Assembly: GCF_900172325.1 (NCBI RefSeq)
Contig: NZ_FWFR01000001.1
Coordinates: 1,752,335 to 1,816,334 of the forward strand
Direction: 5' to 3'
Origin: Oceanibacterium hippocampi
GTDB lineage: Bacteria; Pseudomonadota; Alphaproteobacteria; Sneathiellales; Sneathiellaceae
DNA: 64,000 nucleotides
A program made the translations under genes and the position numbers. Shown here one piece after another: positions 49,835 through 59,620 of the stretch. Position 1 is the first letter of the stretch. Every line of letters starts with the position of its first letter. The notes beneath the pieces are model-generated. The model was not told the origin of the DNA. It worked only from the letters and a program-made list of their open reading frames with translations, and did not search any database.

Positions 49835-49837
49835 AAA

Positions 49838-49852
49838 CGGGAAATTGTCCCG
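49838..49852. promoter_or_regulatory. Possible operator palindrome at the XRE gene start
   Basis: CGGGAAATTGTCCCG has five-base arms (CGGGA and TCCCG) around five bases and ends four bases from the XRE start codon. A self-binding site is a reasonable guess. The arms are short, so chance is not excluded. Confidence 0.4.
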
Positions 49853-49909
49853 AATATGGGATTTCGTCAAGGGCGACGGAATATCGGCGCGGGTTTCGAT
49901 GCCTGCCGC

Positions 49910-49930
49910 CGCCGCGGCCCTTTTTTCCTG
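49910..49930. repeat. 21-bp direct repeat, copy 2 (right border of the XRE/GNAT pair)
   Basis: An exact copy of 48703-48723. Here the left half of the terminator hairpin is missing, so this copy looks like a transplanted fragment rather than a working terminator. Together the copies enclose a 1.2-kb segment that contains only the XRE and GNAT genes. Confidence 0.85.
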
Positions 49931-50032
49931 CCTGTGCCGCCCCGGCGCTTCCCCCCCCGTCCAATGCCCGGTAGTCTGTGAATCAGGACTTTCTGATCAT
50001 AGTGACAAGAAACCACGGGGACGGGGGGCATC

Positions 50033-52345
50033 ATGGCTGACGATCTTACGGAAATGGCGCTGCGCTATCATCGCCTGCCACAGCCGGGCAAGCTCGCCAT
50101 CGTGGCGACCAAGCCGATGGAAACGCAGCGCGATCTCTCGCTTGCCTATTCGCCGGGCGTTGCCAAGGCCTGCGAACTGATCGCCGAGGATCCGTCCGAG
50201 GCGGCGAACATGACGTCGCGCGGCAACCTGGTCGCGGTTATCTCGAACGGTACCGCCGTGCTCGGCCTCGGCAACATCGGGCCGCTCGCCTCGAAGCCGG
50301 TGATGGAGGGCAAGGCGGTGCTCTTCAAGAAATTCGCCGGCATCGACGTCTTCGACATAGAGGTCGCGGAAACCGATCCGCACAAGCTGGTCGATATCGT
50401 CTGCGCGCTGGAGCCGACCTTCGGCGGCGTCAATCTCGAGGATATCAAGGCGCCGGAATGCTTCATCGTCGAGAAGCTGTGCCGCGAGCGGATGAAGATC
50501 CCCGTCTTCCATGACGATCAGCACGGCACGGCGATCTGCGTCGGCGCGGCGGTCTACAACGCCCTGCGCCTGGTCGAGAAGGACATCGCCAAGGCCCGTG
50601 TCGTCTGTTCCGGTGCCGGCGCGGCGGCGCAGGCCTGCCTCGACCTGCTGATCTCGATGGGCGTCGACCGCCAGAACATCCTGATGTGCGACCGCAAGGG
50701 CGTGGTCTACGAGGGTCGCGACGAGAAGATGGATCCCTACAAGGGGCGCTTCGCGGTCAAGACCGACAAGCGCGACCTGATGGGCGCGATCGAGGGTGCC
50801 GACGTCTTCCTGGGCGTTTCCGGCCCGGGCACGCTGACCGGCGAGATGGTCGCCAAGATGGCCGAAAACCCGATCATCCTGGCGCTCGCCAATCCGACCC
50901 CGGAAATCATGCCGGAAGAGGCCAAGGCGGCCCGCCCGGACGCGATCATCGCCACCGGCCGGTCGGACTATCCGAACCAGGTCAACAACGTGCTCTGCTT
51001 CCCCTTCCTGTTCCGCGGCGCGCTGGACACCGGGGCGACGGTCATCAACGAGGCCATGAAGGTCGCCGCCGTCAAGGCGATCGCCGACCTGGCGATGGCC
51101 GAGGCCTCCGACGTGGTGGCTCGCGCCTATGGCGGCGAGGCGCTCTCCTTCGGGCCGGAATACCTGATCCCGAAGCCGTTCGATCCGCGCCTGATCACCG
51201 AGGTTTCGTCCGCCGTCGCCCAGGCGGCGATGGATTCGGGCGTCGCCACCCGGCCGATCGAGGACATGGCGGCCTATCGCCGCAAGCTGACCGAGTATGT
51301 CTACCGCTCGAGCTTCGTCATGAAGCCGCTGTTCGACCGGGCCCGCGAGAAGCCGGCCCGGGTCGCCTATGCCGAGGGCGAGGACGAGCGGACGCTCCGC
51401 GCCCTGCAGATCGTCGTCGACGAGGGGCTGGCCGAGCCCTGGATCGTCGGCCGTCGCCGCGTGGTGGAGACCCGTATCGAACGCATGGGGCTCCGCATCC
51501 GTCTCGGCAAGGACGTGCATCTGGTCGACCCGGAGGATGACGAGCGCTACCGCGAATATTCCGCCGCCTATCACGAGATCGCCGCGCGCCGCGGCGTCAG
51601 CCCGGCGAAGGCGCGCATGGCGATGCGCACCGACACGACGGTGATCGGCTCGATGATGGTGCATATGGGGCTGGTGGACGCGATGATCTGCGGCCTCGCC
51701 GGCGAGGCGGCGGGCCATATCCGCACCGTTCGCGACATCGTCGGCGCCGAGGAGGGCGTGCGCGACCTGTCCGGCCTGCAGCTGCTGGTGCTGCCGAACA
51801 AGGCGCTGTTCGTCGCCGATACGCTGGTCTCGATCGACCCCTCGGCGGAAGAACTGGCCGAGATGGCGATCCTGGCCGCCGAGACGGTGCGCCGCTTCGG
51901 GATCGAGCCGAAGGTCGCGCTGGTCTCGCACTCCAACTTCGGCACTTCGCGGGCGCCCTCGGCCGACAAGGTCCGGCGGGCGACCGAGATCCTCGACAGC
52001 CTGAGCCCGAATTTCCAGTACGAGGGCGAGATGCAGGCCGACGCGGCGCTGTCCGCGGCGATCCGCGAGCAGGCCTTCCCGGCTTCCCGGCTGGAAGGGG
52101 CGGCCAACGTGCTGATCATGCCGACGCTGGATGCGGCGAACATCGCCTTCAACATGGTCAAGGCGCTCGGCGACGGCGTCTCGGTCGGGCCGATCATGGT
52201 TGGCATGGCAAAGCCCGCCCATGTCGTCGCGCCGTCGATCACGGTTCGGGGCCTCGTCAACATGACCGCGGTGGCGGTGGTCGACGCCCAGGACCGCGTT
52301 GCATCGGGCAACGTCCTGGCGCCGCTGTCGAGCGCGGCCGAGTAA
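50033..52345 (+). CDS. maeB: NADP-dependent malic enzyme with phosphotransacetylase-like domain (MaeB)
   Basis: This 770-residue cytoplasmic enzyme decarboxylates malate to pyruvate. The N-terminal 430 residues are the malic enzyme (Y-S-P-G-V near 40, L-G-L-G-N-I-G, and the dinucleotide-binding run [10 protein letters not shown]). The C-terminal 330 residues are related to phosphotransacetylase and normally act in regulation by acetyl-CoA. It is monocistronic. An inverted repeat ATCAG-N6-CTGAT (49982-49997) sits in its upstream region. Confidence 0.96.
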   Translation: MADDLTEMALRYHRLPQPGKLAIVATKPMETQRDLSLAYSPGVAKACELIAEDPSEAANMTSRGNLVAVISNGTAVLGLGNIGPLASKPVMEGKAVLFKKFAGIDVFDIEVAETDPHKLVDIVCALEPTFGGVNLEDIKAPECFIVEKLCRERMKIPVFHDDQHGTAICVGAAVYNALRLVEKDIAKARVVCSGAGAAAQACLDLLISMGVDRQNILMCDRKGVVYEGRDEKMDPYKGRFAVKTDKRDLMGAIEGADVFLGVSGPGTLTGEMVAKMAENPIILALANPTPEIMPEEAKAARPDAIIATGRSDYPNQVNNVLCFPFLFRGALDTGATVINEAMKVAAVKAIADLAMAEASDVVARAYGGEALSFGPEYLIPKPFDPRLITEVSSAVAQAAMDSGVATRPIEDMAAYRRKLTEYVYRSSFVMKPLFDRAREKPARVAYAEGEDERTLRALQIVVDEGLAEPWIVGRRRVVETRIERMGLRIRLGKDVHLVDPEDDERYREYSAAYHEIAARRGVSPAKARMAMRTDTTVIGSMMVHMGLVDAMICGLAGEAAGHIRTVRDIVGAEEGVRDLSGLQLLVLPNKALFVADTLVSIDPSAEELAEMAILAAETVRRFGIEPKVALVSHSNFGTSRAPSADKVRRATEILDSLSPNFQYEGEMQADAALSAAIREQAFPASRLEGAANVLIMPTLDAANIAFNMVKALGDGVSVGPIMVGMAKPAHVVAPSITVRGLVNMTAVAVVDAQDRVASGNVLAPLSSAAE

Positions 52346-52355
52346 CACCGCGCAG

Positions 52356-52386
52356 GCCGGCGCCGCCTCTTCCGGGGGGCGCCGGC
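52356..52386 (+). terminator. GC hairpin after maeB (weak terminator)
   Basis: GCCGGCGCC (52356-52364) pairs exactly with GGCGCCGGC (52378-52386). No T run follows, so it may be a Rho-assisted or processing structure rather than an intrinsic terminator. Confidence 0.4.
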
Positions 52387-52586
52387 GGCGGTTGCTGGCG
52401 GCGGCGGATCGCGCCGTCCCGAAGTCGGCCGTGAAATTGCCGGCCGATACGGAAGTGTCATTTCCAACATGCGGTGAAATCGGCTAGGTTTCGCCGGCAC
52501 TGGCCGTGCGCGGCCCGTATAGTGCATCATCCTGGACAACCGGGGCGCCCCCGCGCGTGCCCGCCCGACGACTGAGGACGCTGGCC

Positions 52587-53978
52587 ATGAGCGAGACGCC
52601 GACCGTCGACGCCGAAGTGCGCCCGGAAGCCGAAGACCAGAGCGAAACCTTCGACCGCATGATGCGGGAGGTTTCCGACCTGCTCGAACGGCACGACATG
52701 GCCGGCCTCGTCGACTATGTCCAGGAACTCCATTCCGCCGACATCGCCGACCTGATCGAGCAGCTGCATTCGGACGAGCGGGCGACCTTCATCGCCGCGA
52801 CCCGGGGCATCCTGGACGCCGAGGTGTTCATCCATCTCGATGAGATCGTCCGCGACGAGGTCCTGGAATATCTCCGGCCGGAGGAACTTGCCGCCGTCGT
52901 CAGCGAACTCGATACCGACGACGCGGTCTATCTGATCGAGGACATGGACGAGGCCGACCAGCGCGAGGTGCTGGCGGCGGTCACCCCGGAAGACCGGGCG
53001 GCATTGGAGGAAGGTCTCGGTTACGGCGAGGACACCGCCGGCCGACTGATGCAGCGCGACCTGATCTCGGTGCCGGAATTCTGGACCATCGGCCAGACGA
53101 TCGACTATCTGCGAGAAACCGACGACCTGCCGGACGAGTTCTACGAGATCTTCGTCGTCGATCCGCGCCACCGGCCGATCGGCAGCGTGCCGCTGAACCG
53201 GGCGATGCGCTCGAAGCGGCCGGTCCGGATCAGCGAGATCATGGAGGCGGAGCCGCGCATCATCCCGGTCGACATGGACCAGGAAGAGGTCGCCTACATC
53301 TTCAAGCAGTATCGCCTGACCTCGGCCCCGGTGGTCGACGCGACCGGGCGGCTGATCGGCGTGATCACCGTCGACGACGTGGTCGAGATCATCGAGGAGG
53401 AGGCCGGCGAGGACATCCTCAGGCTGGCCGGTGTCGCCGACGACGACCTGTTCGATACCGTGCTCTCGACGACCCGGACGCGCTTCACCTGGCTGCTCGT
53501 CAATCTCGGCACGGCGGTGCTCGCCTCGATCGTGATCGGCCTGTTCGACGCGACCATGGAACAGGTGATCGCGCTCGCCGTGCTGATGCCGATCGTCGCC
53601 TCGATGGGCGGCAATGCCGGCACCCAGACGCTCACCGTGACGGTCCGCGCCATCGCGACCCGCGACCTGACCAGCGCCAACGCGCTTCGCCTGCTCAACA
53701 AGGAATTCCTGATCAGCCTGATCAACGGCGTCCTGTTCGCGGTGCTTGTCGGCCTCGTCGCCTGGGCCTGGTTCGGCGTGCCGCTGCTCGGCGGGGTGAT
53801 CGCGCTGGCGATGATCATCAACATGGTGATCGCGGGGATCTCCGGGATGCTGGTGCCGATGGCGCTCGACCGGCTGAACATCGACCCGGCGATCGCCTCC
53901 AGCGTCTTCGTCACCACGATCACCGATATCGTCGGCTTCTTCGCCTTCCTCGGCCTCGCGGCGCTCGTCCTGCTTTAG
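52587..53978 (+). CDS. mgtE: Magnesium transporter MgtE
   Basis: This 463-residue protein has the MgtE architecture: an acidic N-domain (about 20-150), two CBS domains (about 155-275, with G-V-I-T-V-D-D-V-V-E-I) that sense cytoplasmic magnesium, and a C-terminal membrane part of five helices (about 300-463, including P-I-V-A-S-M-G-G-N-A-G-T-Q-T). It conducts Mg2+ into the cell as a dimer. The ATG at 52587 follows GAGGACGC; the frame is open upstream but runs into a TATAGT sequence at 52518 that could be the promoter. No known magnesium riboswitch is recognisable. Confidence 0.95.
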   Translation: MSETPTVDAEVRPEAEDQSETFDRMMREVSDLLERHDMAGLVDYVQELHSADIADLIEQLHSDERATFIAATRGILDAEVFIHLDEIVRDEVLEYLRPEELAAVVSELDTDDAVYLIEDMDEADQREVLAAVTPEDRAALEEGLGYGEDTAGRLMQRDLISVPEFWTIGQTIDYLRETDDLPDEFYEIFVVDPRHRPIGSVPLNRAMRSKRPVRISEIMEAEPRIIPVDMDQEEVAYIFKQYRLTSAPVVDATGRLIGVITVDDVVEIIEEEAGEDILRLAGVADDDLFDTVLSTTRTRFTWLLVNLGTAVLASIVIGLFDATMEQVIALAVLMPIVASMGGNAGTQTLTVTVRAIATRDLTSANALRLLNKEFLISLINGVLFAVLVGLVAWAWFGVPLLGGVIALAMIINMVIAGISGMLVPMALDRLNIDPAIASSVFVTTITDIVGFFAFLGLAALVLL

Positions 53979-53989
53979 GTTTGCGCGCG

Positions 53990-54883
53990 CTACCGTGCCC
54001 AGCCGAGCCGGGCCGAGGCACCGTCGCCGTCGGCGGTCCAGTCGTGGCTGGTGGCGAACAGCCGGAAGCTTTCCAGCACCGGCGTTGGCCGGCCGTGCCA
54101 TCGCAGGCTGACCGTGCGCCCGAAACTGGGCTCGGCAAGCGCGACGAGCCGGACCCCCGGGTGGCGATACAGGTCGGGAACGAGGACGACGCCGAGGCCG
54201 GCCGCGACATGGCGGAGGGCCTTCTCGTCTGAATCCGTGCGGCAGACGATGCGCGGGCGGATGCCGCGCCTGATCAGTTCCCGCGTGACCTCGCCCAGGC
54301 AGTCGCAGTGGCTCCGGACGATGCTCGCCACATGGTCGAGGTCCTCGAGGGTGATCGCGCTCCGGCCGGCGTAGGGCCCGTCCGCGGCCGTCGCCAGCAT
54401 CAGCCGCCAGCGGAACAGCGCGACGCCCTGGCCGTCCGGGGCTGGGCCGGTGCCGATCGCCGCGTCGATGCGCCCCTGCGCCAGCCAGCCGGCGAGGTCG
54501 TCCTCGCTGCCATCGCGGATCACCAGCTCGTCCTTGGGCTCGGCCTCGCGATAGTCCCGGAGCAGGGGGGCGAGACGCTCGGCCGGCAGCGAGCGGCCGA
54601 TCCCGAGCCGGAGCCGGCGGCGCGGTGCCTCGGGCAGCATGTCGGCCTTGGCGGCGTTGCATTCGGCGATGATGGTGCGCGCCCGGGGTAACAACGCGCG
54701 GCCCGCGTCGGTCAGCGCGATCCCCTTGCGGCCGCGCAGGAACAGCACCTGGTCGAGCGCATGCTCGAGCTTCTTGATCCCGGCCGACAGCGTCGGCTGG
54801 GTGACGAAGACCCGCTCGGCGGCCTTGGAGAAGGAGCCGGTCTCGACCACGGCGAGAAAGTAGCGAAGCTGATAGAGATCCAT
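53990..54883 (-). CDS. LysR-family transcriptional regulator
   Basis: This 297-residue protein has the N-terminal winged helix-turn-helix (D-L-Y-Q-L-R-Y-F-L-A-V-V-E-T-G-S-F-S-K-A-A at 2-22, T-Q-P-T-L-S-A-G-I-K-K-L-E) and a C-terminal periplasmic-binding-like effector domain. It is divergent from two thioesterase genes across 110 bases, a typical arrangement for control of the neighbouring operon. The effector is unknown; an acyl-CoA or acid related to the adjacent catabolic genes is possible. Confidence 0.93.
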   Translation of the reverse strand: MDLYQLRYFLAVVETGSFSKAAERVFVTQPTLSAGIKKLEHALDQVLFLRGRKGIALTDAGRALLPRARTIIAECNAAKADMLPEAPRRRLRLGIGRSLPAERLAPLLRDYREAEPKDELVIRDGSEDDLAGWLAQGRIDAAIGTGPAPDGQGVALFRWRLMLATAADGPYAGRSAITLEDLDHVASIVRSHCDCLGEVTRELIRRGIRPRIVCRTDSDEKALRHVAAGLGVVLVPDLYRHPGVRLVALAEPSFGRTVSLRWHGRPTPVLESFRLFATSHDWTADGDGASARLGWAR

Positions 54884-54885
54884 TC

Positions 54886-54900
54886 ATAGAAGATATCTAT
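54886..54900. promoter_or_regulatory. Candidate LysR binding dyad
   Basis: ATAGAAGATATCTAT contains inverted arms ATAGA and TCTAT with five bases between, in an AT-rich patch just ahead of the LysR start. LysR proteins commonly bind such dyads in the shared divergent promoter region. The site is short and function is inferred. Confidence 0.4.
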
Positions 54901-54993
54901 TTCGCATATTGAAAGAAACGATTATGTCTATGGATACGGGGCGCATACTATCCGCCGGTTCGCGACTGCGCGGACGGGGGAGAGGAGACGGCC

Positions 54994-55479
54994 ATGACCG
55001 CGAGCGCCCACGAGCCAGCTGAACCGGACTACGCCGAGCGGGTCCGGGCGAGCTTCGGCCGCCAGGCCTTCATGACCCTGATCGGGGCCGAGATCGCGAC
55101 GGTCGAGCCGGGTTTCGTCGAGATCCGCCTGCCGTTTTCCGAGCGCGTGACCCAGCAGCATCTCTATTTCCACGGCGGCGTCACCGGCGCGATCGCCGAT
55201 TCCGCCGCCGGCTACGCGGCGTTCAGCCTGTTCGCCGCGGACGAGGCGCCGCTCACCTCCGAGTACAAGATCAACCTGCTGGCGCCGGGCGACGGCGAGG
55301 CGCTGGTGGCGCGCGCCCGCGTGCTCAAGCCCGGTGCCTTCCTGAATGTCTGCCGCGCCGATGTCTTCGCGGAACGGCAAGGCGGGGAGGTCCACGTGGC
55401 GACGGCGCTGATCACCATCGTCCGGATGAAGGGGCGGCGCGACGAGACCGTCCTTGGCGGCCAGGAGCGCGCCGCATGA
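54994..55479 (+). CDS. PaaI-family hotdog thioesterase, first of a tandem pair
   Basis: This 161-residue protein has the PaaI-type hotdog motif H-G-G-V-T-G-A-I-A-D (about residues 65-74), where the conserved acidic residue and helix form the acyl-CoA thioesterase site. The strand pattern L-L-A-P-G-D-G-E follows. GAGGAGACGG gives a strong ribosome site. Its stop overlaps the next gene's ATG by four bases (ATGA). The neighbour is a clear paralogue, so the pair probably arose by tandem duplication. Confidence 0.92.
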   Translation: MTASAHEPAEPDYAERVRASFGRQAFMTLIGAEIATVEPGFVEIRLPFSERVTQQHLYFHGGVTGAIADSAAGYAAFSLFAADEAPLTSEYKINLLAPGDGEALVARARVLKPGAFLNVCRADVFAERQGGEVHVATALITIVRMKGRRDETVLGGQERAA

Positions 55480-55940
55480 GCGCCGCCGGCACCGCGAGCG
55501 CGGCGATGACGCCACGCAACCCGGACTACGCGGCGGATGTGCGCGCGGTCTTCGCGAGCCAGGCTTTCCTGCAGCACCTGGGCGCCGAGATCGTCGCATT
55601 GGCCCCCGGCAGTTGCGAGCTTCACCTGCCCTACCGGGAAAGCTGGTCGCAGCAGCACGGCTTCTTCCATGGTGGTATCATCACCACGCTGGCCGACAAC
55701 GCGGCCGGGGCGGCAGCCTTCACGATGATGGAGAAGGGCGCCTACGGCGTTACCGCCGACATCAAGATGAGTTTCCTGGCCCCGGCAAAAGGCGAGCTGT
55801 TGATCGCCCGCGCCCGGGTGGTGAAGCCCGGCCGCAGCCTGACGGTGGCCGAGGCCGACGTCTATGTCCGGGCGGCCGATGGCGCGGAGCGGCATGCGGC
55901 GACCGCCCTGGTGTCGCTGGTCGGCTCGCGCCTCGGCTAG
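55476..55940 (+). CDS. PaaI-family hotdog thioesterase, second of a tandem pair
   Basis: This 154-residue protein has H-G-G-I-I-T-T-L-A-D-N-A-A-G at about 70-83 and F-L-A-P-A-K-G-E, matching its upstream neighbour at the same spacing. The rest of the two sequences has diverged considerably, suggesting different substrates or a heteromeric complex. The two are translationally coupled, and isovaleryl-CoA dehydrogenase begins 60 bases later. A role in clearing acyl-CoA intermediates of the leucine pathway is inference. Confidence 0.92.
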   Translation: MSAAGTASAAMTPRNPDYAADVRAVFASQAFLQHLGAEIVALAPGSCELHLPYRESWSQQHGFFHGGIITTLADNAAGAAAFTMMEKGAYGVTADIKMSFLAPAKGELLIARARVVKPGRSLTVAEADVYVRAADGAERHAATALVSLVGSRLG

Positions 55941-56000
55941 GCAGGGGCGGCCTGTTGCGCTAAATCAGATATCCCGGAAGCGGGCGGAAGGACCGAAGAC

Positions 56001-57173
56001 ATGATCCCCAATCAGTATCCCGGCCTCAATTTCGATCTCGGCGAGACCGCCGACATGCTGCGCGACACGGTGCGGAGCTTCTCCGACGACGAGATCGCGC
56101 CGCGTGCCGCCCAGATCGACGAGAGCAACGATTTCCCCGCCGACCTCTGGGAGAAGATGGGCGCGCTCGGCATTCTCGGCGTCACCGTCGAGGAGGAGTA
56201 CGGCGGCGCCGCGATGGGTTACCTGGAGCATTGCGTCGCCATGGAGGAGGTCAGCCGGGCCTCCGCCTCGGTCGGGCTTTCCTACGGCGCCCATTCCAAT
56301 CTCTGCGTCAACCAGATCCGCCGCAACGGCCGGGACGAGCACAAGCGCCGCTACCTGCCGAAGCTGATTTCCGGCGAGCATGTCGGCGCGCTGGCGATGA
56401 GCGAGCCCGGCGCCGGTTCCGACGTCGTCTCGATGCGCCTCAAGGCGGAGAAGAAGGGCGACCGCTATATCCTCAACGGCAACAAGATGTGGATCACCAA
56501 CGGCCCCGATGCCGACGTCCTGGTGGTCTACGCCAAGACCAAGCCCGATGCCGGTCCGCGCGGGATCACCGCTTTCCTGATCGAGAAGGGTTTCAAGGGC
56601 TTTTCCACGGCGCAGAAGCTGAACAAGCTCGGCATGCGCGGCTCCAACACCTGCGAGCTGGTGTTCCAGGATTGCGAGGTTCCGGCCGAGAATATCCTCG
56701 GCCAGGAGCACGAGGGCGTGCGGGTCCTGATGAGCGGCCTCGATTACGAGCGCGCCGTGCTCGCGGCCGGCCCGATCGGCATCATGCAGGCCTGCATGGA
56801 TGTCGTCGTGCCCTACATCCACGAGCGCCAGCAGTTCGGCAAGCCGATCGGCACCTTCCAGCTGATGCAGGGCAAGATCGCCGACATGTACACCACGATG
56901 AACGCCGCCAAGGCCTACGTCTACGCGGTCGCCAAGGCCTGCGACCGCGGCGAGACGACCCGCAAGGACGCCGCCGGGGCCATTCTCTATGCCGCCGAGA
57001 AGGCGACCTGGATGGCGCTGGAGGCGATCCAGGCGCTCGGCGGCAACGGCTACATCAACGATTATCCGACCGGGCGCCTTCTGCGCGACGCCAAGCTCTA
57101 CGAGATCGGCGCCGGCACCTCGGAGATCCGCCGCATGCTGATCGGCCGCGAGCTGTTCGAGGAATCGGTCTGA
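56001..57173 (+). CDS. ivd: Isovaleryl-CoA dehydrogenase
   Basis: This 390-residue flavoprotein oxidises isovaleryl-CoA to 3-methylcrotonyl-CoA and passes electrons to ETF. The catalytic glutamate is at E250 within G-L-D-Y-E-R, the position special to isovaleryl-CoA dehydrogenase; most other acyl-CoA dehydrogenases have it near the C-terminus. FAD-binding runs M-S-E-P-G-A-G-S-D and W-I-T-N-G-P are present. It heads the leucine cluster (also called liuA). The start follows GGAAGGACC. Confidence 0.95.
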   Translation: MIPNQYPGLNFDLGETADMLRDTVRSFSDDEIAPRAAQIDESNDFPADLWEKMGALGILGVTVEEEYGGAAMGYLEHCVAMEEVSRASASVGLSYGAHSNLCVNQIRRNGRDEHKRRYLPKLISGEHVGALAMSEPGAGSDVVSMRLKAEKKGDRYILNGNKMWITNGPDADVLVVYAKTKPDAGPRGITAFLIEKGFKGFSTAQKLNKLGMRGSNTCELVFQDCEVPAENILGQEHEGVRVLMSGLDYERAVLAAGPIGIMQACMDVVVPYIHERQQFGKPIGTFQLMQGKIADMYTTMNAAKAYVYAVAKACDRGETTRKDAAGAILYAAEKATWMALEAIQALGGNGYINDYPTGRLLRDAKLYEIGAGTSEIRRMLIGRELFEESV

Positions 57174-57222
57174 GGCGCACCCATATCCTTTCATGCCGGG
57201 GCACGGCAGCAGGAGAAGACAG

Positions 57223-58410
57223 ATGGACAAGGATTCAATCGTAATCGTCGGCATGGCGCGCACGCCCATGGGCGGCTTCCAGGGCGACCTGGCGCCGCTC
57301 ACCGCGTCGGAGCTCGGATCCGCCGCGATCCGCGCCGCGCTCGGCCGGGCCGGGGTCGCGGCCGAGGATGTCGGCGAGGTCGTCATGGGCTGCGTTCTGC
57401 CGGCCGGCCAGGGCCAGGCGCCGGCCCGCCAGGCCGGTTTCGGTGCCGGGCTGCCCGAGGCGGTCGGCGCGACCACGATCAACAAGATGTGCGGCTCGGG
57501 CATGAAGGCGGCCATGTTCGGCCACGACCTGCTGCGCGCCGGCAGCGCCGACATCGTCGTCGCCGGCGGCATGGAGAGCATGACCAACGCTCCCTACCTG
57601 TTGCCGAAGGTGCGCGGCGGGCTGCGCCTCGGCCATGGCGAGGTCAAGGACCACATGTTCCTCGACGGTCTCGAGGACGCCTATGACAAGGGCCGGCTGA
57701 TGGGGACCTTCGCCGAGGAAACGGCGACCCATTACCAGTTCACCCGCGACGCCCAGGACGCCTACGCGATCGAGTCGCTGCGGCGCGCCAGGACCGCCAC
57801 CGAGGACGGCAGCTTCGCCGGCGAGATCGTCGGCGTCACGGTGCAGACCCGGAAGGGCGAGGTCACCGTCGACAAGGACGAGCAGCCGCTGAAGGCGAGC
57901 CCGGAGAAGATCCCGACGCTGAAGCCGGCCTTCGCGAAGGACGGCTCGGTGACGGCGGCCAATTCGTCGTCGATCTCCGACGGCGGCGCGGCGCTTGTGA
58001 TGATGCGCCAGTCCGAGGCGGAGCGTCGCGGCCTGACGCCGATCGCCCGCATCGTCGGCCATGCCGGCCATGCCCAGGCGCCGGCCTGGTTCACGACCGC
58101 GCCGATCGGCGCGATCGGCAAGCTGATGGAGAAGACCGGCTGGTCGAAGGACGACGTCGATCTCTACGAGGTCAACGAGGCGTTCGCCGTGGTCGCCATG
58201 GCGGCGATGAAGGATCTCGGGCTCGATCATGATCGCGTCAACGTCCATGGCGGGGCCTGCGCGCTCGGCCATCCGATCGGCGCATCCGGGGCCCGCATCC
58301 TGGTCACGCTGATCGCGGCGCTGCAGAAGAACGGCCTGAAGCGTGGCGTCGCCAGCCTGTGCATCGGTGGCGGCGAGGCAACGGCGATGGGCGTCGAACT
58401 GATCCACTGA
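57223..58410 (+). CDS. Acetyl-CoA C-acetyltransferase (thiolase)
   Basis: This 395-residue thiolase has the acyl-binding cysteine C90 in N-K-M-C-G-S-G, N-E-A-F-A-V, the [15 protein letters not shown] histidine loop, and the second cysteine near 380 (L-C-I-G-G-G-E). It condenses or cleaves acetoacetyl-CoA to acetyl-CoA, the last step of leucine and ketone-body breakdown. The ATG at 57223 has AGGAGA upstream; the frame upstream is open but non-coding. It may also serve polyhydroxybutyrate synthesis. Confidence 0.93.
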   Translation: MDKDSIVIVGMARTPMGGFQGDLAPLTASELGSAAIRAALGRAGVAAEDVGEVVMGCVLPAGQGQAPARQAGFGAGLPEAVGATTINKMCGSGMKAAMFGHDLLRAGSADIVVAGGMESMTNAPYLLPKVRGGLRLGHGEVKDHMFLDGLEDAYDKGRLMGTFAEETATHYQFTRDAQDAYAIESLRRARTATEDGSFAGEIVGVTVQTRKGEVTVDKDEQPLKASPEKIPTLKPAFAKDGSVTAANSSSISDGGAALVMMRQSEAERRGLTPIARIVGHAGHAQAPAWFTTAPIGAIGKLMEKTGWSKDDVDLYEVNEAFAVVAMAAMKDLGLDHDRVNVHGGACALGHPIGASGARILVTLIAALQKNGLKRGVASLCIGGGEATAMGVELIH

Positions 58411-58446
58411 TCGGCGCGATCCGCCGCACGGCAAAGGGGGACGGGA

Positions 58447-59583
58447 ATGATTCTCAGCGAGGAACAGCGCATGGTCCAGGCGATGGCGCGGTCCTTTGCC
58501 GTCGATCGTCTCGTCCCCGGCGCCGCGGAATGGGACCGGGCGGGAGTCGTCCCGCCCGAGGTCCTGAAGGAAATGGGCGGCCTCGGCCTGATGGGCATGT
58601 GCGTGCCCGAGGAATGGGGCGGCGCCGGCGCCGATCTGCTGACCTACACGGTGGCGCTCGAGGAGATCGCGGCCGGCGATGGCGGCGTCTCGACGATCAT
58701 GAGCGTCAATAATTCGCCGGTCGCGGCGGCACTGATGAAGGCGGGCTCGAGCGAGCAGAAGGATCGCTTCCTCCGCCCGCTGGTCGCCGGTGAATGGCCG
58801 GGCGCCTTCTGCCTGACCGAGCCGCAGGCCGGTTCCGACGCCGGCGCGCTGCGCACCCGGGCGAAGAAGGCCGGCAACCGCTATGTCCTGAACGGCACCA
58901 AGCAGTTCATCACTTCCGGCTCGACGGCCGGCGTCGCGCTGGTCTTCGCGGTCACCGATCCGGAGGCCGGCAAGCGCGGCATCAGCGCCTTCGCGGTGCC
59001 GACCGACCAGCCGGGCTATATCGTCGCCGGCACCGAGAAGAAGCTCGGCCAGCGCTGTTCCGACACCTGCCAGATCGTCTTCGAGGATTACGAGGCGACG
59101 CCGGACATGCTGCTCGGCGAGGAGGGCGAGGGCTATCGCATCGCGCTTGCCAACCTCGAGACCGGGCGGATCGGCATCGCCGCCCAGAGCGTCGGCATGG
59201 CGCGCGCAGCGTTCGACCATGCGCTCGCCTATGCCGGCGAGCGGCAGAGCTTCGGGACGGCGATCATCAATCACCAGGCGGTCAATTTCCGGCTCGCCGA
59301 GATGGCGACGGAAATCGAGGTCGGGCGCCAGATGCTGCGCCATGCGGCGAGCCTCAAGGATGCCGGCGAGCCCTGCCTGAAAGAGGCGTCGATGGCCAAG
59401 CTCTATTGTTCGGAAATGGCCGAGCGGGTCTGCTCGAAGGCGCTGCAGACCTTCGGCGGATACGGCTATGTCGCCGATTTCCCGGTCGAGAAGATCTATC
59501 GCGATGTCCGGGTCTGCCAGATCTACGAGGGCACGTCCGACATCCAGAAGCTGGTGATCGGCCGCGCCATCGTCGCGGCCTGA
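58447..59583 (+). CDS. Acyl-CoA dehydrogenase family protein
   Basis: This 378-residue flavoprotein has the ordinary acyl-CoA dehydrogenase layout. L-T-E-P-Q-A-G-S-D and the catalytic Glu at about 361 in I-Y-E-G-T-S-D mark a short-chain or branched-chain type, unlike the isovaleryl-CoA enzyme upstream. F-G-G-Y-G-Y is the C-terminal FAD contact. Substrate candidates are butyryl-CoA, isobutyryl-CoA or 2-methylbutyryl-CoA. It follows thiolase by 36 bases and converges with the SDR gene. Confidence 0.93.
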   Translation: MILSEEQRMVQAMARSFAVDRLVPGAAEWDRAGVVPPEVLKEMGGLGLMGMCVPEEWGGAGADLLTYTVALEEIAAGDGGVSTIMSVNNSPVAAALMKAGSSEQKDRFLRPLVAGEWPGAFCLTEPQAGSDAGALRTRAKKAGNRYVLNGTKQFITSGSTAGVALVFAVTDPEAGKRGISAFAVPTDQPGYIVAGTEKKLGQRCSDTCQIVFEDYEATPDMLLGEEGEGYRIALANLETGRIGIAAQSVGMARAAFDHALAYAGERQSFGTAIINHQAVNFRLAEMATEIEVGRQMLRHAASLKDAGEPCLKEASMAKLYCSEMAERVCSKALQTFGGYGYVADFPVEKIYRDVRVCQIYEGTSDIQKLVIGRAIVAA

Positions 59584-59620
59584 CCCGGCGGCGACGATGG
59601 CAGACCGGACAGAGCGCGCC

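Noticed and set aside
48541-49930. A phage or integrative-element attachment site at tRNA-Leu
   Set aside because: The repeated 21 bases come from the terminator, not from the tRNA 3' end, and no integrase lies between the copies. The repeat itself is reported as a finding.
52346-52586. A magnesium-sensing leader before mgtE
   Set aside because: No M-box-like pattern is visible; only a GC hairpin after maeB and a possible TATAGT box are present.
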